A stretch of DNA of 14,670 bases. Source: Alphaproteobacteria bacterium. Its GTDB lineage: Bacteria; Pseudomonadota; Alphaproteobacteria; UBA6615. Shown one piece after another: positions 7,201 to 14,670 of the stretch. Both the position numbers and the translations under genes were made by a program. The notes under the pieces were generated by a model that saw nothing but the letters and a program-made list of their open reading frames with translations, had not been told where the DNA came from and did not search any database. The stretch is from the NCBI GenBank assembly GCA_030831135.1, contig JAURLR010000186.1:1-14670 (forward strand), written 5' to 3'. Numbering within the stretch: the first letter of the stretch is position 1; each line of letters starts with the position of its first letter.

Positions 7201-8214
7201 GTGTCGAAGGTTCTTGTTACCGGAGCGGGTGGGTTCATCGGCTCCCATCTGGTTGAAAAACTCGCCGCGGACGGAGCCGAGATACGCGCCTTTGTGGAAT
7301 ACGATTCCCGTGGCTCCTGGGGCTGGCTCGATGATGCCGCGCCGGAAACTCTCGACGCAGTCGAGATCATCGCCGGCGACATTCGGGATTCACACGCCGT
7401 GCGACAGGCCGTGGCCGGGTGCGACACAGTCCTGCATCTGGCCGCCCTGATCGGCATTCCCTATTCCTATCTGGCCCCCGAGAGTTACGTCGACACGAAC
7501 GTGACTGGCACCCTGAACGTGGTTCAGGCCGCGACCGATCTGGGCGTCTCGCGGGTGGTTCACACCTCCACCAGCGAAGTCTATGGCACAGCGCAATATG
7601 TGCCGATCGATGAAAAACATCCGCTGAACCCGCAATCCCCCTATGCGGCGACAAAAGTCGGCGCCGATCAGATCGCGCTGAGCTATGGCCGGTCCTTCGG
7701 GACACCGGTGACCGTGGTGCGCCCCTTCAACACCTACGGCCCGCGCCAGTCCGCGCGCGCGGTGATCCCGACAATCATCACCCAGCTTGCCGCCCATGAC
7801 CCGAAAATCGGACCGGCCACGATCCGCCTTGGTGCAACCGCCCCGACCCGGGACTTCACCTATGTCGGCGACACCGTCGCCGGATTTCTGGCCGCCGCCG
7901 CCAGTAATGGCGCGGTCGGGGACGTGGTCAATATAGGCACCAATTTCGAAATCTCCGTGGGCGACACCGCCCGGACCATTGCCGAACTGATGGGAGTCGA
8001 GATCAGGATCGAAACCGAAGACACCCGCCTGCGCCCCGATGCCTCGGAAGTCGAGCGCCTGTGGTGCAACAACAAGAAGGCTGCCGAACTGATTGGTTGG
8101 CAGCCTGCCCATGCCGGCCTGGCCGGGTTCCGAAGAGGCCTGCAAGCCACCATCGACTGGTTTGCAAACCCGACGAACCGGGCCGGGTACAAGGCGCATC
8201 TCTACAATGTCTGA
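7201..8214 (+). CDS. legB: NDP-sugar 4,6-dehydratase, LegB family
   Basis: A 337-residue extended short-chain dehydrogenase/reductase. The NAD-binding motif TGAGGFIGSH is at residues 7-16. The catalytic region has STSEVYG (Thr124, Ser125, Glu126), and the YAATK motif gives Tyr148 and Lys152. The GTSLxxxPAPTRDFTYV-type segment seen here as GATAPTRDFTYVGD is usual for nucleotide-sugar dehydratases. The overall sequence, including RAFVEYDSRGSWGWLD and IGIPYSYLAPESYVDTN, fits LegB, which converts GDP-GlcNAc to its 4-keto-6-deoxy form on the way to legionaminic acid. The start is GTG at 7201, since TGA lies in frame three codons upstream, and GAGG at 7193-7196 precedes it closely. Its last eight bases overlap legC. 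The exact sugar and nucleotide are inferred. Confidence 0.88.
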   Translation: MSKVLVTGAGGFIGSHLVEKLAADGAEIRAFVEYDSRGSWGWLDDAAPETLDAVEIIAGDIRDSHAVRQAVAGCDTVLHLAALIGIPYSYLAPESYVDTNVTGTLNVVQAATDLGVSRVVHTSTSEVYGTAQYVPIDEKHPLNPQSPYAATKVGADQIALSYGRSFGTPVTVVRPFNTYGPRQSARAVIPTIITQLAAHDPKIGPATIRLGATAPTRDFTYVGDTVAGFLAAAASNGAVGDVVNIGTNFEISVGDTARTIAELMGVEIRIETEDTRLRPDASEVERLWCNNKKAAELIGWQPAHAGLAGFRRGLQATIDWFANPTNRAGYKAHLYNV

Positions 8215-9430
8215 GCAGCTCGTTTTTTCGGATATCGACACACATTCCCCAATGGGAGCGGACATCCTTGAACGGATTGCGCGCGTTCTTTCTCCCGACG
8301 ACGGCCCCCACCCGCTGCACGCACCCGAGATCGACGGTAATGCCTGGACCTATGTGAAGGATTGCCTGGACACAGGCTGGGTTTCCTCGGTCGGAAAATG
8401 GGTGGACCGCTTCGAGGCGATGATGATGGACGCCACCGGTGCGCAACATGCGATTGCTACGGTAAACGGCACCGCTGCCCTGCACGCCGCGCTTTACGCA
8501 GCAGGCGTGCGCCCCGGCGATGAAGTTCTCGTCCCGTCCTTTACCTTTGTCGCGACAGCCAACGCGATCCGTTACTGCGACGCGACTCCGCACTTCGTGG
8601 AATGCGAAAGCCGTAGCCTCGGCATCGATCCCGCCGCGCTCGGCCTCTATCTCGACAAGCTCCTGATCCACCGGGACGGACAGGTTTTCAATCGGCATAC
8701 CGACGCTCCGGTGCGCGCAATCGTGCCGGTGCATTGCTATGGCCATCCCGTCGACATGGACGCCCTGCACAAGATCGCCGCGCGCCACGAACTGATCCTG
8801 ATCGAGGACGCGGCAGAATCTCTGGGAAGCTCGATTGGTGACCGGCACACCGGGCGTTTCGGACGCGCCGGCGTGTTCAGCTTCAACGGCAACAAGACCA
8901 TCACCACCGGGGGTGGCGGGGCGATCATCACCGATGACGCGTTGCTCGCGCGCCGGATTCGCCATCTCACGACCACGGCACGGGCGGGTGATGGCACGGA
9001 GCTGATCCATGATGCGGTGGGCTTCAACTACCGGATGCCTAACCTGAATGCTGCTCTGGGATGCGCCCAGCTAGAAACCCTGACCACAAAACTGGAAACC
9101 AAGCGCAAGTTGGCCTCCCGATACGCAGAAGCACTCTCTGGCCTCGAAGGTGTAACAATGATGGTGCCGCCGGATTGGGGGCACAGCAATCACTGGCTCA
9201 ACACAATCCTGTTCGACACGATGCAGGCGCGTGACGATGCCTTTGCCGCACTGAATGCCAATGGGTATCAATGCCGCGCTGTCTGGACGCCGCTGCATCA
9301 CATGCCGATGTATGCCGACAATCCCCGGATGGACTTGCCGGTGACCGAAGATCTGGCCGCGCGTGGTTTGCTGCTGCCCTCGGGGTCCGGGCTGGTCCAG
9401 ACCGGGACAACGTCGTCAACCGATCGTTAA
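8207..9430 (+). CDS. legC: Sugar aminotransferase, LegC family (DegT/DnrJ/EryC1)
   Basis: A 407-residue PLP-dependent aminotransferase. Lys230 in FSFNGNKT is the Schiff-base lysine and Asp201 in LIEDAAESLGS binds the PLP ring nitrogen. VNGTAALHAAL and PSFTFVATANAI are the cofactor and substrate loops of the DegT family. The N terminus (LHAPEIDGNAWTYVKDCLDTGWVSSVGKWVDRFE) is strongly LegC-like. The expected reaction adds an amino group from glutamate at C4 of the 4-keto-6-deoxy sugar made by LegB. The ATG at 8207 overlaps legB by eight bases; the longer frame from 8093 lies inside legB and is rejected. The last residues, LLLPSGSGLVQTGTTSSTDR, end abruptly without a closing helix, so a late frameshift is possible. 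Confidence 0.88.
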   Translation: MSEQLVFSDIDTHSPMGADILERIARVLSPDDGPHPLHAPEIDGNAWTYVKDCLDTGWVSSVGKWVDRFEAMMMDATGAQHAIATVNGTAALHAALYAAGVRPGDEVLVPSFTFVATANAIRYCDATPHFVECESRSLGIDPAALGLYLDKLLIHRDGQVFNRHTDAPVRAIVPVHCYGHPVDMDALHKIAARHELILIEDAAESLGSSIGDRHTGRFGRAGVFSFNGNKTITTGGGGAIITDDALLARRIRHLTTTARAGDGTELIHDAVGFNYRMPNLNAALGCAQLETLTTKLETKRKLASRYAEALSGLEGVTMMVPPDWGHSNHWLNTILFDTMQARDDAFAALNANGYQCRAVWTPLHHMPMYADNPRMDLPVTEDLAARGLLLPSGSGLVQTGTTSSTDR

Positions 9431-9447
9431 AGTTTTCCGCGCATTCT

Positions 9448-10593
9448 ATGGATCACAAAGCCATGGAATACGCTGTCTCACATATGCCCGCCCTGCGCGA
9501 CGCCGAGGTTTCGGCAACACCGGCCCTCAAGCCTGTGGCGCCACCGGTGTCGCTGCTGGCCCAAAGTCTGATCGGACCCGACACCTCGATCCACACGCTG
9601 ATCGAACGGTTCACGAGCCAGCGCGTGCAGATCGGTCTTGTGATCGACCCGCAGCGCAAGCTCATGGGAACGGTGACGGATGGCGATCTGCGTCGTGGTC
9701 TGCTGCGTGGCATCCAGACCGACGCGCCCGTGCGCACCATCATGAACCCGTCCCCGCGCAGCATCCGCTTCGGTGAACCGCGCGGTGATGCGCTCGCGTT
9801 CATGCGACGGGAGAAGATCAAGCATATCCCGGTGATTGATTTCGCCGGCCGCGCGGTCGACCTGATCACGCTCGATTCACTGCTGGCCCCCGAGAGCCAG
9901 CCCTACCCGATCATCCTCATGGCCGGTGGTGAAGGCCGGCGACTGCGCCCGCTGACCGAACACACACCCAAGCCGATGCTCGATGTGGGCGGGCGGCCGA
10001 TCCTCGAAACCATCATTCGCCGCTTTGCCGCGGCGGGGTTTTCGGAGTTTCATATTTCGGTGAATTACCGCGCCGAGGTCATCCGGAATCATTTCGGCAA
10101 TGGCGGCGCACTCGGTGTCGACGTGTCCTATATCGAGGAAGACATGCCTCTGGGCACGGCCGGGCCGCTTGCCCGGCTGGCACGCGAACAGGACAAACCG
10201 ATGCTCGTCATGAACGGGGATATCCTGTCCAAAGTCGACCCGGTCCAGATGATCGATTTTCACCGGGAGAACGAGGCCGCCGCGACCATGGCTGTTCGCA
10301 CCTATGAGGTGCAGGTCCCCTACGGCGTCGTCGATGTCGATGACAATGAAATCCGCAGCCTGCGGGAGAAACCCGTCACCCGGCATTTCATCAATGCCGG
10401 AATCTATGTCCTCAGCCCCGCCGCGCTGGATTTCGTGCCGCGCGACCAGGCCTATGACATGCCGCAACTGTTTGACGACTGTCGCGAATCCGGCATGCGC
10501 ACCAGCGCCTATCCGGTTGAGGAATACTGGGTCGATATCGGCCAGATCGACGACTATCGTCGTGCCAATGCGGACTTTGCCTCGATCTTCTAG
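9448..10593 (+). CDS. ptmE: CBS-domain nucleotidyltransferase, PtmE-like (glucosamine-1-P guanylyltransferase)
   Basis: A protein of up to 381 residues. A CBS-domain pair spans about residues 35-150 (GTVTDGDLRRGLL is typical). It is fused to a sugar-phosphate nucleotidyltransferase beginning at Met158 with MAGGEGRRLRPLT and PKPM. MNGDI places the metal-binding Asp at 258, and GVVDVD and FINAGIYVLSP complete the fold. This architecture and its place beside legB and legC match Campylobacter PtmE, which makes GDP-glucosamine for legionaminic acid. The CBS pair may sense a nucleotide. The base specificity cannot be proven from motifs. The start is uncertain: ATGs at 9448, 9463 and 9484 all lack a clear ribosome site; 9448 is nearest to the legC stop, 17 bases away. 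The TAG stop shares CTAG with the opposing gene. Confidence 0.82.
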   Translation: MDHKAMEYAVSHMPALRDAEVSATPALKPVAPPVSLLAQSLIGPDTSIHTLIERFTSQRVQIGLVIDPQRKLMGTVTDGDLRRGLLRGIQTDAPVRTIMNPSPRSIRFGEPRGDALAFMRREKIKHIPVIDFAGRAVDLITLDSLLAPESQPYPIILMAGGEGRRLRPLTEHTPKPMLDVGGRPILETIIRRFAAAGFSEFHISVNYRAEVIRNHFGNGGALGVDVSYIEEDMPLGTAGPLARLAREQDKPMLVMNGDILSKVDPVQMIDFHRENEAAATMAVRTYEVQVPYGVVDVDDNEIRSLREKPVTRHFINAGIYVLSPAALDFVPRDQAYDMPQLFDDCRESGMRTSAYPVEEYWVDIGQIDDYRRANADFASIF

Positions 10594-11861
10594 AGTTGCC
10601 AGCGGCGAATTTCCGGGCGCAGCGTCAGCCCCCGCCAGATTCCCTTGATATCGGCAAGCAGGCCGTCCCCGGCAAGCAACGATTCCAGCGCCACCGCACC
10701 AAGATCATCATACTCGCGATGCTTCACCGCCCCCACGACCGCGTCATATCCCGACAGACCATCGAGCGAGGTCAGCAGGTCGATCCCGAAGATGCTTTGC
10801 GCCTCGGCGGGCGATGCCTGGGGGTCATGCACATCCACGTCATGCCCGCATGCCCGCAGGGTTGAAACGACATCGACCACCCGCGAATTGCGCAAATCGG
10901 GCACGTTCTCCTTGAAGGTCAGGCCCAGCACGAGAATGCGGCCCGTCTTGCCGCCCAGCGCGTCGTGAATTTCACGCGCGATATAAGCGCCCATGGCGTC
11001 ATTGATCCGCCGACCGGCCAGAACGATCTCGGGATGCAGCCCGGTCGATTGGGCGGCATGGGCCAGATAGAAGGGGTCAACACCGATACAGTGACCGCCG
11101 ACGAGACCGGGCCGGAATGGCAGGAAGTTCCACTTGGTGTTCGCGGCATCCAGCACGTCATGCACGTTCAGTCCCATGCCATTGAGGATCATGGCGACTT
11201 CATTGACGAAGGCGATATTGATGTCGCGTTGTGCGTTTTCGATCACCTTGGCGGCCTCGGCGGTGCGGATGTCGCGCGCGCGATAGATGTCACCACCGTT
11301 CAGCGCGCCATAGATTTCCGCAAGCTTCTCCGTCACGGCCGGGGTCTGCCCGGCCACAATCTTGGTAATCCGGTCCACAGTGTGTTCGCGGTCGCCGGGG
11401 TTGATGCGTTCGGGCGAATAGCCCAGGTGGAAATCCTCACCACAGACCAGGCCGGAACCTTCAGCCAGAATGGGGCCACATTCATCCTCGGTCACGCCCG
11501 GATAGACCGTCGATTCATAGACAACGATCGCGCCTTTCCCCAGGTAGCGCGACACGGTCTGACTGGCAGCACGTACGGCGGACAGATCAGGCTGGTTGTG
11601 GGCGTCCACGGGGGTTGGAACGGTGACAATAAAGACATCGGCGCCATCCATTGCCGATTCATCATCGGTGATCGCCATGGTGGTCGCGGCCAGTTGTTCC
11701 TTGCCGATTTCACCAGTGCGGTCCTCTCCGGCGCACAACTCACTGACGCGGTCGGTGTTCACATCAAAACCGGTCACCTCAAAATGGGATGCCAGATGCA
11801 CCGCGAGCGGCAGGCCGACATAACCCAGCCCGATAACGGCGATTCGCGGTGATGCAGACAT
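10590..11861 (-). CDS. Nucleotide-sugar 6-dehydrogenase, TviB/WbpO-like (UDP-HexNAc to UDP-HexNAcA)
   Basis: A 423-residue UDP-sugar dehydrogenase. The N-terminal Rossmann motif is IGLGYVGLPLA (Gly11-Gly16). The central region has GYSPERINPGD and EAAKVIENAQRDINIAFVNE with Lys205. The catalytic cysteine is Cys258 in GGHCIGVDPFYLAH, and GLTFKENVPDLRNS begins the C-terminal NAD-fold domain. The ENAQRDINIA and GVDPFYL wording points to the TviB/WbpO group, which oxidises UDP-GlcNAc or UDP-GalNAc at C6, rather than to UDP-glucose dehydrogenase. WecC/WbpA-type substrates remain possible. The ATG at 11861 has GGGAG (complement of 11871-11875) nine bases upstream, which favours it over a TTG three codons earlier. 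It is divergent from cysD and convergent with ptmE. Confidence 0.9.
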   Translation of the reverse strand: MSASPRIAVIGLGYVGLPLAVHLASHFEVTGFDVNTDRVSELCAGEDRTGEIGKEQLAATTMAITDDESAMDGADVFIVTVPTPVDAHNQPDLSAVRAASQTVSRYLGKGAIVVYESTVYPGVTEDECGPILAEGSGLVCGEDFHLGYSPERINPGDREHTVDRITKIVAGQTPAVTEKLAEIYGALNGGDIYRARDIRTAEAAKVIENAQRDINIAFVNEVAMILNGMGLNVHDVLDAANTKWNFLPFRPGLVGGHCIGVDPFYLAHAAQSTGLHPEIVLAGRRINDAMGAYIAREIHDALGGKTGRILVLGLTFKENVPDLRNSRVVDVVSTLRACGHDVDVHDPQASPAEAQSIFGIDLLTSLDGLSGYDAVVGAVKHREYDDLGAVALESLLAGDGLLADIKGIWRGLTLRPEIRRWQL

Positions 11862-12143
11862 GAACGACAACTCCCGGGCCTGACGCAGACAACACCACAG
11901 GCAATAGTGAAACGACCGGCTATTAACGCGCCGCGTATATCATACCAAGTCTCATCGCGTGCAGAGCAATTGCGGAATTTGCAACGATTGGACTTGCATC
12001 AGGCATTCGAATCCCTAAACACAACCCATCAGATACACGACGCACTGCATACCCTCGAAGTCCAGCTCTGGCGCGACGCGGGGCCGGGGTGCTTTTCTGA
12101 TCCGAAATTCAAACCAAGACCACTCGCAAAAGAACCCTTTGTA
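11862..12143. promoter_or_regulatory. Divergent spacer between dehydrogenase gene and cysD
   Basis: About 280 bases, visibly richer in A/T than the flanking genes. Besides the candidate minus-strand promoter it contains a perfect 8-base palindrome GCAATTGC (11966-11973), nearby TTGC/GCAA words (to about 11998), and one GANTC site, GAATC at 12009-12013. A reading frame from a GTG at 11907 runs into cysD, but its predicted 79 residues do not belong to the CysD family. I therefore treat it as non-coding. Confidence 0.45.
11939..11969 (-). promoter_or_regulatory. Candidate promoter for the nucleotide-sugar dehydrogenase
   Basis: Read on the minus strand, TTGCTC (complement of 11964-11969) and TATGAT (complement of 11939-11944) are 19 bases apart. 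TGG directly before TATGAT resembles an extended -10. Start of transcription near 11932 would give a leader of about 70 bases. The wide spacing lowers confidence. Confidence 0.35.
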
Positions 12144-12938
12144 ATGGACCGTCTCGACAGACTTGAAGCCCAAAGCGTCTACATCCTGCGCGAGGCCTAT
12201 GCCGCCGCCAGCCCGCTGGCCGCCCTCTGGTCGATCGGCAAGGACTCCAATGTGGTGCTTTGGCTTGCCCGCAAGGCGTTCTTCGGGCGCGTGCCGTTTC
12301 CCGTGGTCCAGCTCGACACCGGCATGGAACTCGACGAGGTCTATGCCTATCGCGACCAGTACACCAAGGCGTGGGACCTTGATCTGATCGTGATCGATTG
12401 CCCACCCGAAAGCGATATGGATCCCGACCTGCCACCGATGACCCGCGCGGCAGCCCGGAAGAGCGCGGGACTTGCCCAGCTTCTGAAGAACGACACTTAC
12501 AAGGGAATCATCGTCGGCATCCGACGCGACGAAGAGGCCACCCGCGCCAAGGAACGCGTCTTCAGCCCGCGCGCCCTGTCAGGCGCCTGGGAGTTCCGCG
12601 ATCAGCCTCCGGAGTTCTGGGACCAGTTCACCACCGACACGCCCGAAGGCGCACATCTACGCATCCATCCCCTGTTGCACTGGACCGAGATCGATATCTG
12701 GCGTTACTCCCAGCGCGAGAAGATTCCGATCAACCCGCTCTATTTTTCACAAGGCGGCAAACGTTATCGCTCACTGGGTGAAAAGAACATCACCGCGCCC
12801 ATCGACAGTGATGCAGCGAATATCGACGAGATCAGCGCGGAACTGGAAACCACCCGTGCACCCGAGCGCGCAGGCCGGTTGATGGACAATGAAGCCGAGG
12901 ACTCCTTCGAGCGCCTGCGCACATCGGGGTATATGTGA
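12144..12938 (+). CDS. cysD: Sulfate adenylyltransferase subunit 2 (CysD)
   Basis: A 264-residue PP-loop ATP pyrophosphatase, the catalytic subunit of ATP sulfurylase: sulfate plus ATP gives APS and pyrophosphate, driven by GTP hydrolysis in CysN. The opening [13 protein letters not shown], the PP-loop SIGKDS (Ser30-Ser35), VVQLDTGME and GIRRDEE..RAKER (Arg127-Glu131) are all CysD landmarks. WTEIDIWRY and the C-terminal [10 protein letters not shown] complete it. It is shorter than E. coli CysD (302 residues). The difference lies largely in a shortened stretch after PLYF, where E. coli has a long insertion. The ATG at 12144 matches the family N terminus but has a poor ribosome site. The TGA overlaps the cysN ATG by one base (TGATG), a sign of translational coupling. 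Confidence 0.92.
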   Translation: MDRLDRLEAQSVYILREAYAAASPLAALWSIGKDSNVVLWLARKAFFGRVPFPVVQLDTGMELDEVYAYRDQYTKAWDLDLIVIDCPPESDMDPDLPPMTRAAARKSAGLAQLLKNDTYKGIIVGIRRDEEATRAKERVFSPRALSGAWEFRDQPPEFWDQFTTDTPEGAHLRIHPLLHWTEIDIWRYSQREKIPINPLYFSQGGKRYRSLGEKNITAPIDSDAANIDEISAELETTRAPERAGRLMDNEAEDSFERLRTSGYM

Positions 12939-14670
12939 TGCCCAACAAAACCGAATCCCCGATGAACGAGATGCGCGTCGGCACAACCGCGGGCGATCTG
13001 ATGCGCGTGGTGATCGTTGGCCATGTCGACCATGGTAAATCCACCCTGGTCGGCCGGATGTTCCATGACACCGGGCAGCTTCCCGACGGCAAACTGGAAG
13101 CTATCCAGGAGATGTGCCGACGACGCGGGATGCCCTTCGAATGGGCCTTCCTGATGGACAGCCTGAAGGCCGAGCGCGATCAGGGCGTGACCATCGACAC
13201 CTCGCAGATCTGGTTCCGCCACAATGCGCGCCAATACGTGATTATTGATGCCCCCGGACATCGCGAATTCATCCGCAACATGGTGACCGGTGCCTCCAAC
13301 GCCGACGCCGCGCTGCTGATGATCGACGCCGATCAGGGCGTGCGCCGCCAGTCGCGCCATCACAGCTATCTGCTCCAACTGCTCGGCGTTCGGGAAGTTG
13401 CGGTCGCGGTCAACAAGATGGACCTGGTCGACTATGACGAAGCCCGGTTCCGGGAGATCGAGACCGAGTATAAATCCTACCTCAAGGGCATCGGCGTGGA
13501 GGCACGCCGGGTGATTCCAATCTCGGCGCGCGAAGGGGACAATGTTGCGAGCGCCTCGGACCGGATGACTTGGTATGACGGCCCGAGCGTGATCGAAACA
13601 CTTGCCGAGTTTGAACTGCCGGAATCCTCCGAACACCGGCCGCTGCGCCTGCCCCTTCAGGATGTCTACAAATTCGATGACCGGCGTATTCTCGCTGGAC
13701 GCATCGAATCCGGGAGCCTCAAGACTGGTGATAAATTGCTGTTCTCCCCGAGCAACCGAACCGCACGCATCGCCTCCATCGAAAGCTGGAACACGCCCGA
13801 GCCCCCTGATGCCGCAACAGCCGGACAATCGGTGGGGATCACGCTGGACGAGCAGATCTTCGTGGAACGCGGCGAGGTGGCTAGCCACGTCACCGACGCC
13901 CCTATCGAATCAGACGTGTTTCATCTGCGCCTGTTCTGGCTCGCAGACACGCCGCTCGAAATCGGCAAGACCTACGGGCTGAAGATCGGTCCCCGGCATG
14001 TGAAGGCCACCGTGGAACGTATCGTGCGGGTCATTGATGTCGATGCCCTGTCCGATCACGACGCAACCCAGGTGGCGCGGGACGAGATCGCAGAGGTGGT
14101 ACTGCGTACCAACCAGCTGGTCGCCATAGACAATCACGACAACCTTCCACGCACCGGTCGTGTCATCATTTATGATCGGCATCGAACGCTCGCCGGCGGC
14201 ATCGTGTCGATGGGCAGCTATCCTGACCAGCGCGCACAGATCACGATCCGCGCCTCGAACCTGACTGAAGTCGACCACGGCGTCGACAATGCCCGACGCG
14301 CCGCGCGCAACCGCCATCAGCCCGCTGTCCTTTGGTTCACCGGCCTTTCGGGCGCGGGGAAATCCACCCTCGCCATGGCGCTTGAACGCCGTCTGTTTGA
14401 TGAGGGGTATCAGGTCTATGTTCTCGATGGTGACAATGTCCGCACAGGCCTGAATGCCAATCTGGGGTTCTCCCCGGAAGACCGGGCCGAAAATATTCGC
14501 CGGGTGGGCGAAGTCGCGGCTCTGCTCTCGGATGCGGGCCTGATCGTGATCACCGCCTTCATCTCGCCCTATCGCGCGGACCGCGACCGTGCACGCGAAG
14601 CCGGGGGTGACGCATACCGGGAAATCTACATCAAGGCTGACGTTGAGACGTGTGAATCGCGCGATCCGAA
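12938..14670 (+). CDS. cysNC: CysN-CysC fusion: ATP sulfurylase GTPase plus APS kinase (3' end outside window)
   Basis: Open from the ATG at 12938 to the window edge, 577 codons. Residues 20-450 form the elongation-factor-like GTPase CysN: G1 GHVDHGKST (28-36), G3 DAPGH (104-108), G4 NKMD (159-162), G5 SAR, then beta-barrel domains. From about residue 455 a second domain follows, APS kinase CysC, with P-loop GLSGAGKST (469-477), DGDNVRTGL, the [12 protein letters not shown] stretch and [10 protein letters not shown]. The fused enzyme (NodQ/CysNC type) couples GTP hydrolysis to APS synthesis and then phosphorylates APS to PAPS, the donor for sulfotransferases. About 60 further residues are expected beyond the window. 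A ribosome-site-like GGGGT is at 12926-12930. Which sulfotransferase uses the PAPS is not visible here. Confidence 0.95.
   Translation, partial: MPNKTESPMNEMRVGTTAGDLMRVVIVGHVDHGKSTLVGRMFHDTGQLPDGKLEAIQEMCRRRGMPFEWAFLMDSLKAERDQGVTIDTSQIWFRHNARQYVIIDAPGHREFIRNMVTGASNADAALLMIDADQGVRRQSRHHSYLLQLLGVREVAVAVNKMDLVDYDEARFREIETEYKSYLKGIGVEARRVIPISAREGDNVASASDRMTWYDGPSVIETLAEFELPESSEHRPLRLPLQDVYKFDDRRILAGRIESGSLKTGDKLLFSPSNRTARIASIESWNTPEPPDAATAGQSVGITLDEQIFVERGEVASHVTDAPIESDVFHLRLFWLADTPLEIGKTYGLKIGPRHVKATVERIVRVIDVDALSDHDATQVARDEIAEVVLRTNQLVAIDNHDNLPRTGRVIIYDRHRTLAGGIVSMGSYPDQRAQITIRASNLTEVDHGVDNARRAARNRHQPAVLWFTGLSGAGKSTLAMALERRLFDEGYQVYVLDGDNVRTGLNANLGFSPEDRAENIRRVGEVAALLSDAGLIVITAFISPYRADRDRAREAGGDAYREIYIKADVETCESRDP

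Noticed and set aside
7201..8214. LegB considered as dTDP-glucose 4,6-dehydratase or UDP-glucose 4-epimerase
   Set aside because: The STSEVYG catalytic wording and neighbouring LegC and PtmE fit LegB better; RmlB would normally sit with rmlA, rmlC and rmlD.
10590..11861. Dehydrogenase considered as UDP-glucose 6-dehydrogenase (Ugd)
   Set aside because: The ENAQRDINIA and GGHCIGVDPFYL segments match the UDP-HexNAc dehydrogenase group rather than Ugd.
11907..12143. N-terminal extension of cysD from a GTG at 11907
   Set aside because: The 79 extra residues do not match the CysD family, and the stretch is A/T-rich and promoter-like.
12764..13888. 374-residue minus-strand reading frame opposite cysD/cysN
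   Set aside because: Lies across the conserved CysN GTPase motifs, which are clearly coding on the plus strand; a shadow frame.

Overview
The window looks like a chromosomal segment of a free-living alphaproteobacterium with GC-rich codon usage. The main pointer is gcrA, the cell-cycle regulator of the GcrA/CcrM system found across most alphaproteobacteria. The neighbourhood of a DUF1674 gene, htpX, rsmB, rpe and a heparinase II/III-like gene is also, from memory, typical of that class. Genus cannot be fixed from this sequence alone. No rRNA, tRNA, CRISPR array, transposase or integrase was seen.

Positions 1-1464 hold the 3' end of an acetyl-CoA synthetase gene and a small ABM-fold monooxygenase-like gene on the plus strand. 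They face a DEDDh exonuclease gene and a DUF1674 (succinate dehydrogenase assembly factor 4-like) gene on the minus strand. Positions 1544-7089 run on the plus strand: htpX (membrane zinc protease), gcrA with a structured upstream region and its own terminator, then rsmB (16S rRNA m5C methyltransferase), rpe (pentose phosphate epimerase) and a heparinase II/III-like gene.

Positions 7201-10593 form a compact sugar-nucleotide operon, legB-legC-ptmE. It matches the early part of the GDP-linked route to legionaminic acid: PtmE makes a GDP-amino sugar, LegB does 4,6-dehydration, and LegC does 4-amination. The later enzymes (LegH, LegG, LegI, LegF) are not in the window. A UDP-HexNAc-type 6-dehydrogenase gene (minus strand) converges on ptmE, and the two reading frames end inside one shared CTAG. 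After an approximately 280-bp divergent spacer come cysD and a cysN-cysC fusion gene that runs off the right edge. Together these make APS and then PAPS, the sulfate donor.

The right half therefore reads as a surface-glycan locus making an amino-deoxy sugar, a uronic amino sugar and activated sulfate. It begins right after the heparinase-like gene, where many relatives carry purH. Co-function of these genes in one glycan is inference from proximity. The most unusual small-scale signals are upstream of gcrA: a DnaA-box-like 9-mer, a GANTC methylation site embedded in a three-copy 11-bp repeat, and a short odd palindrome. I did not find a clearly undescribed system.
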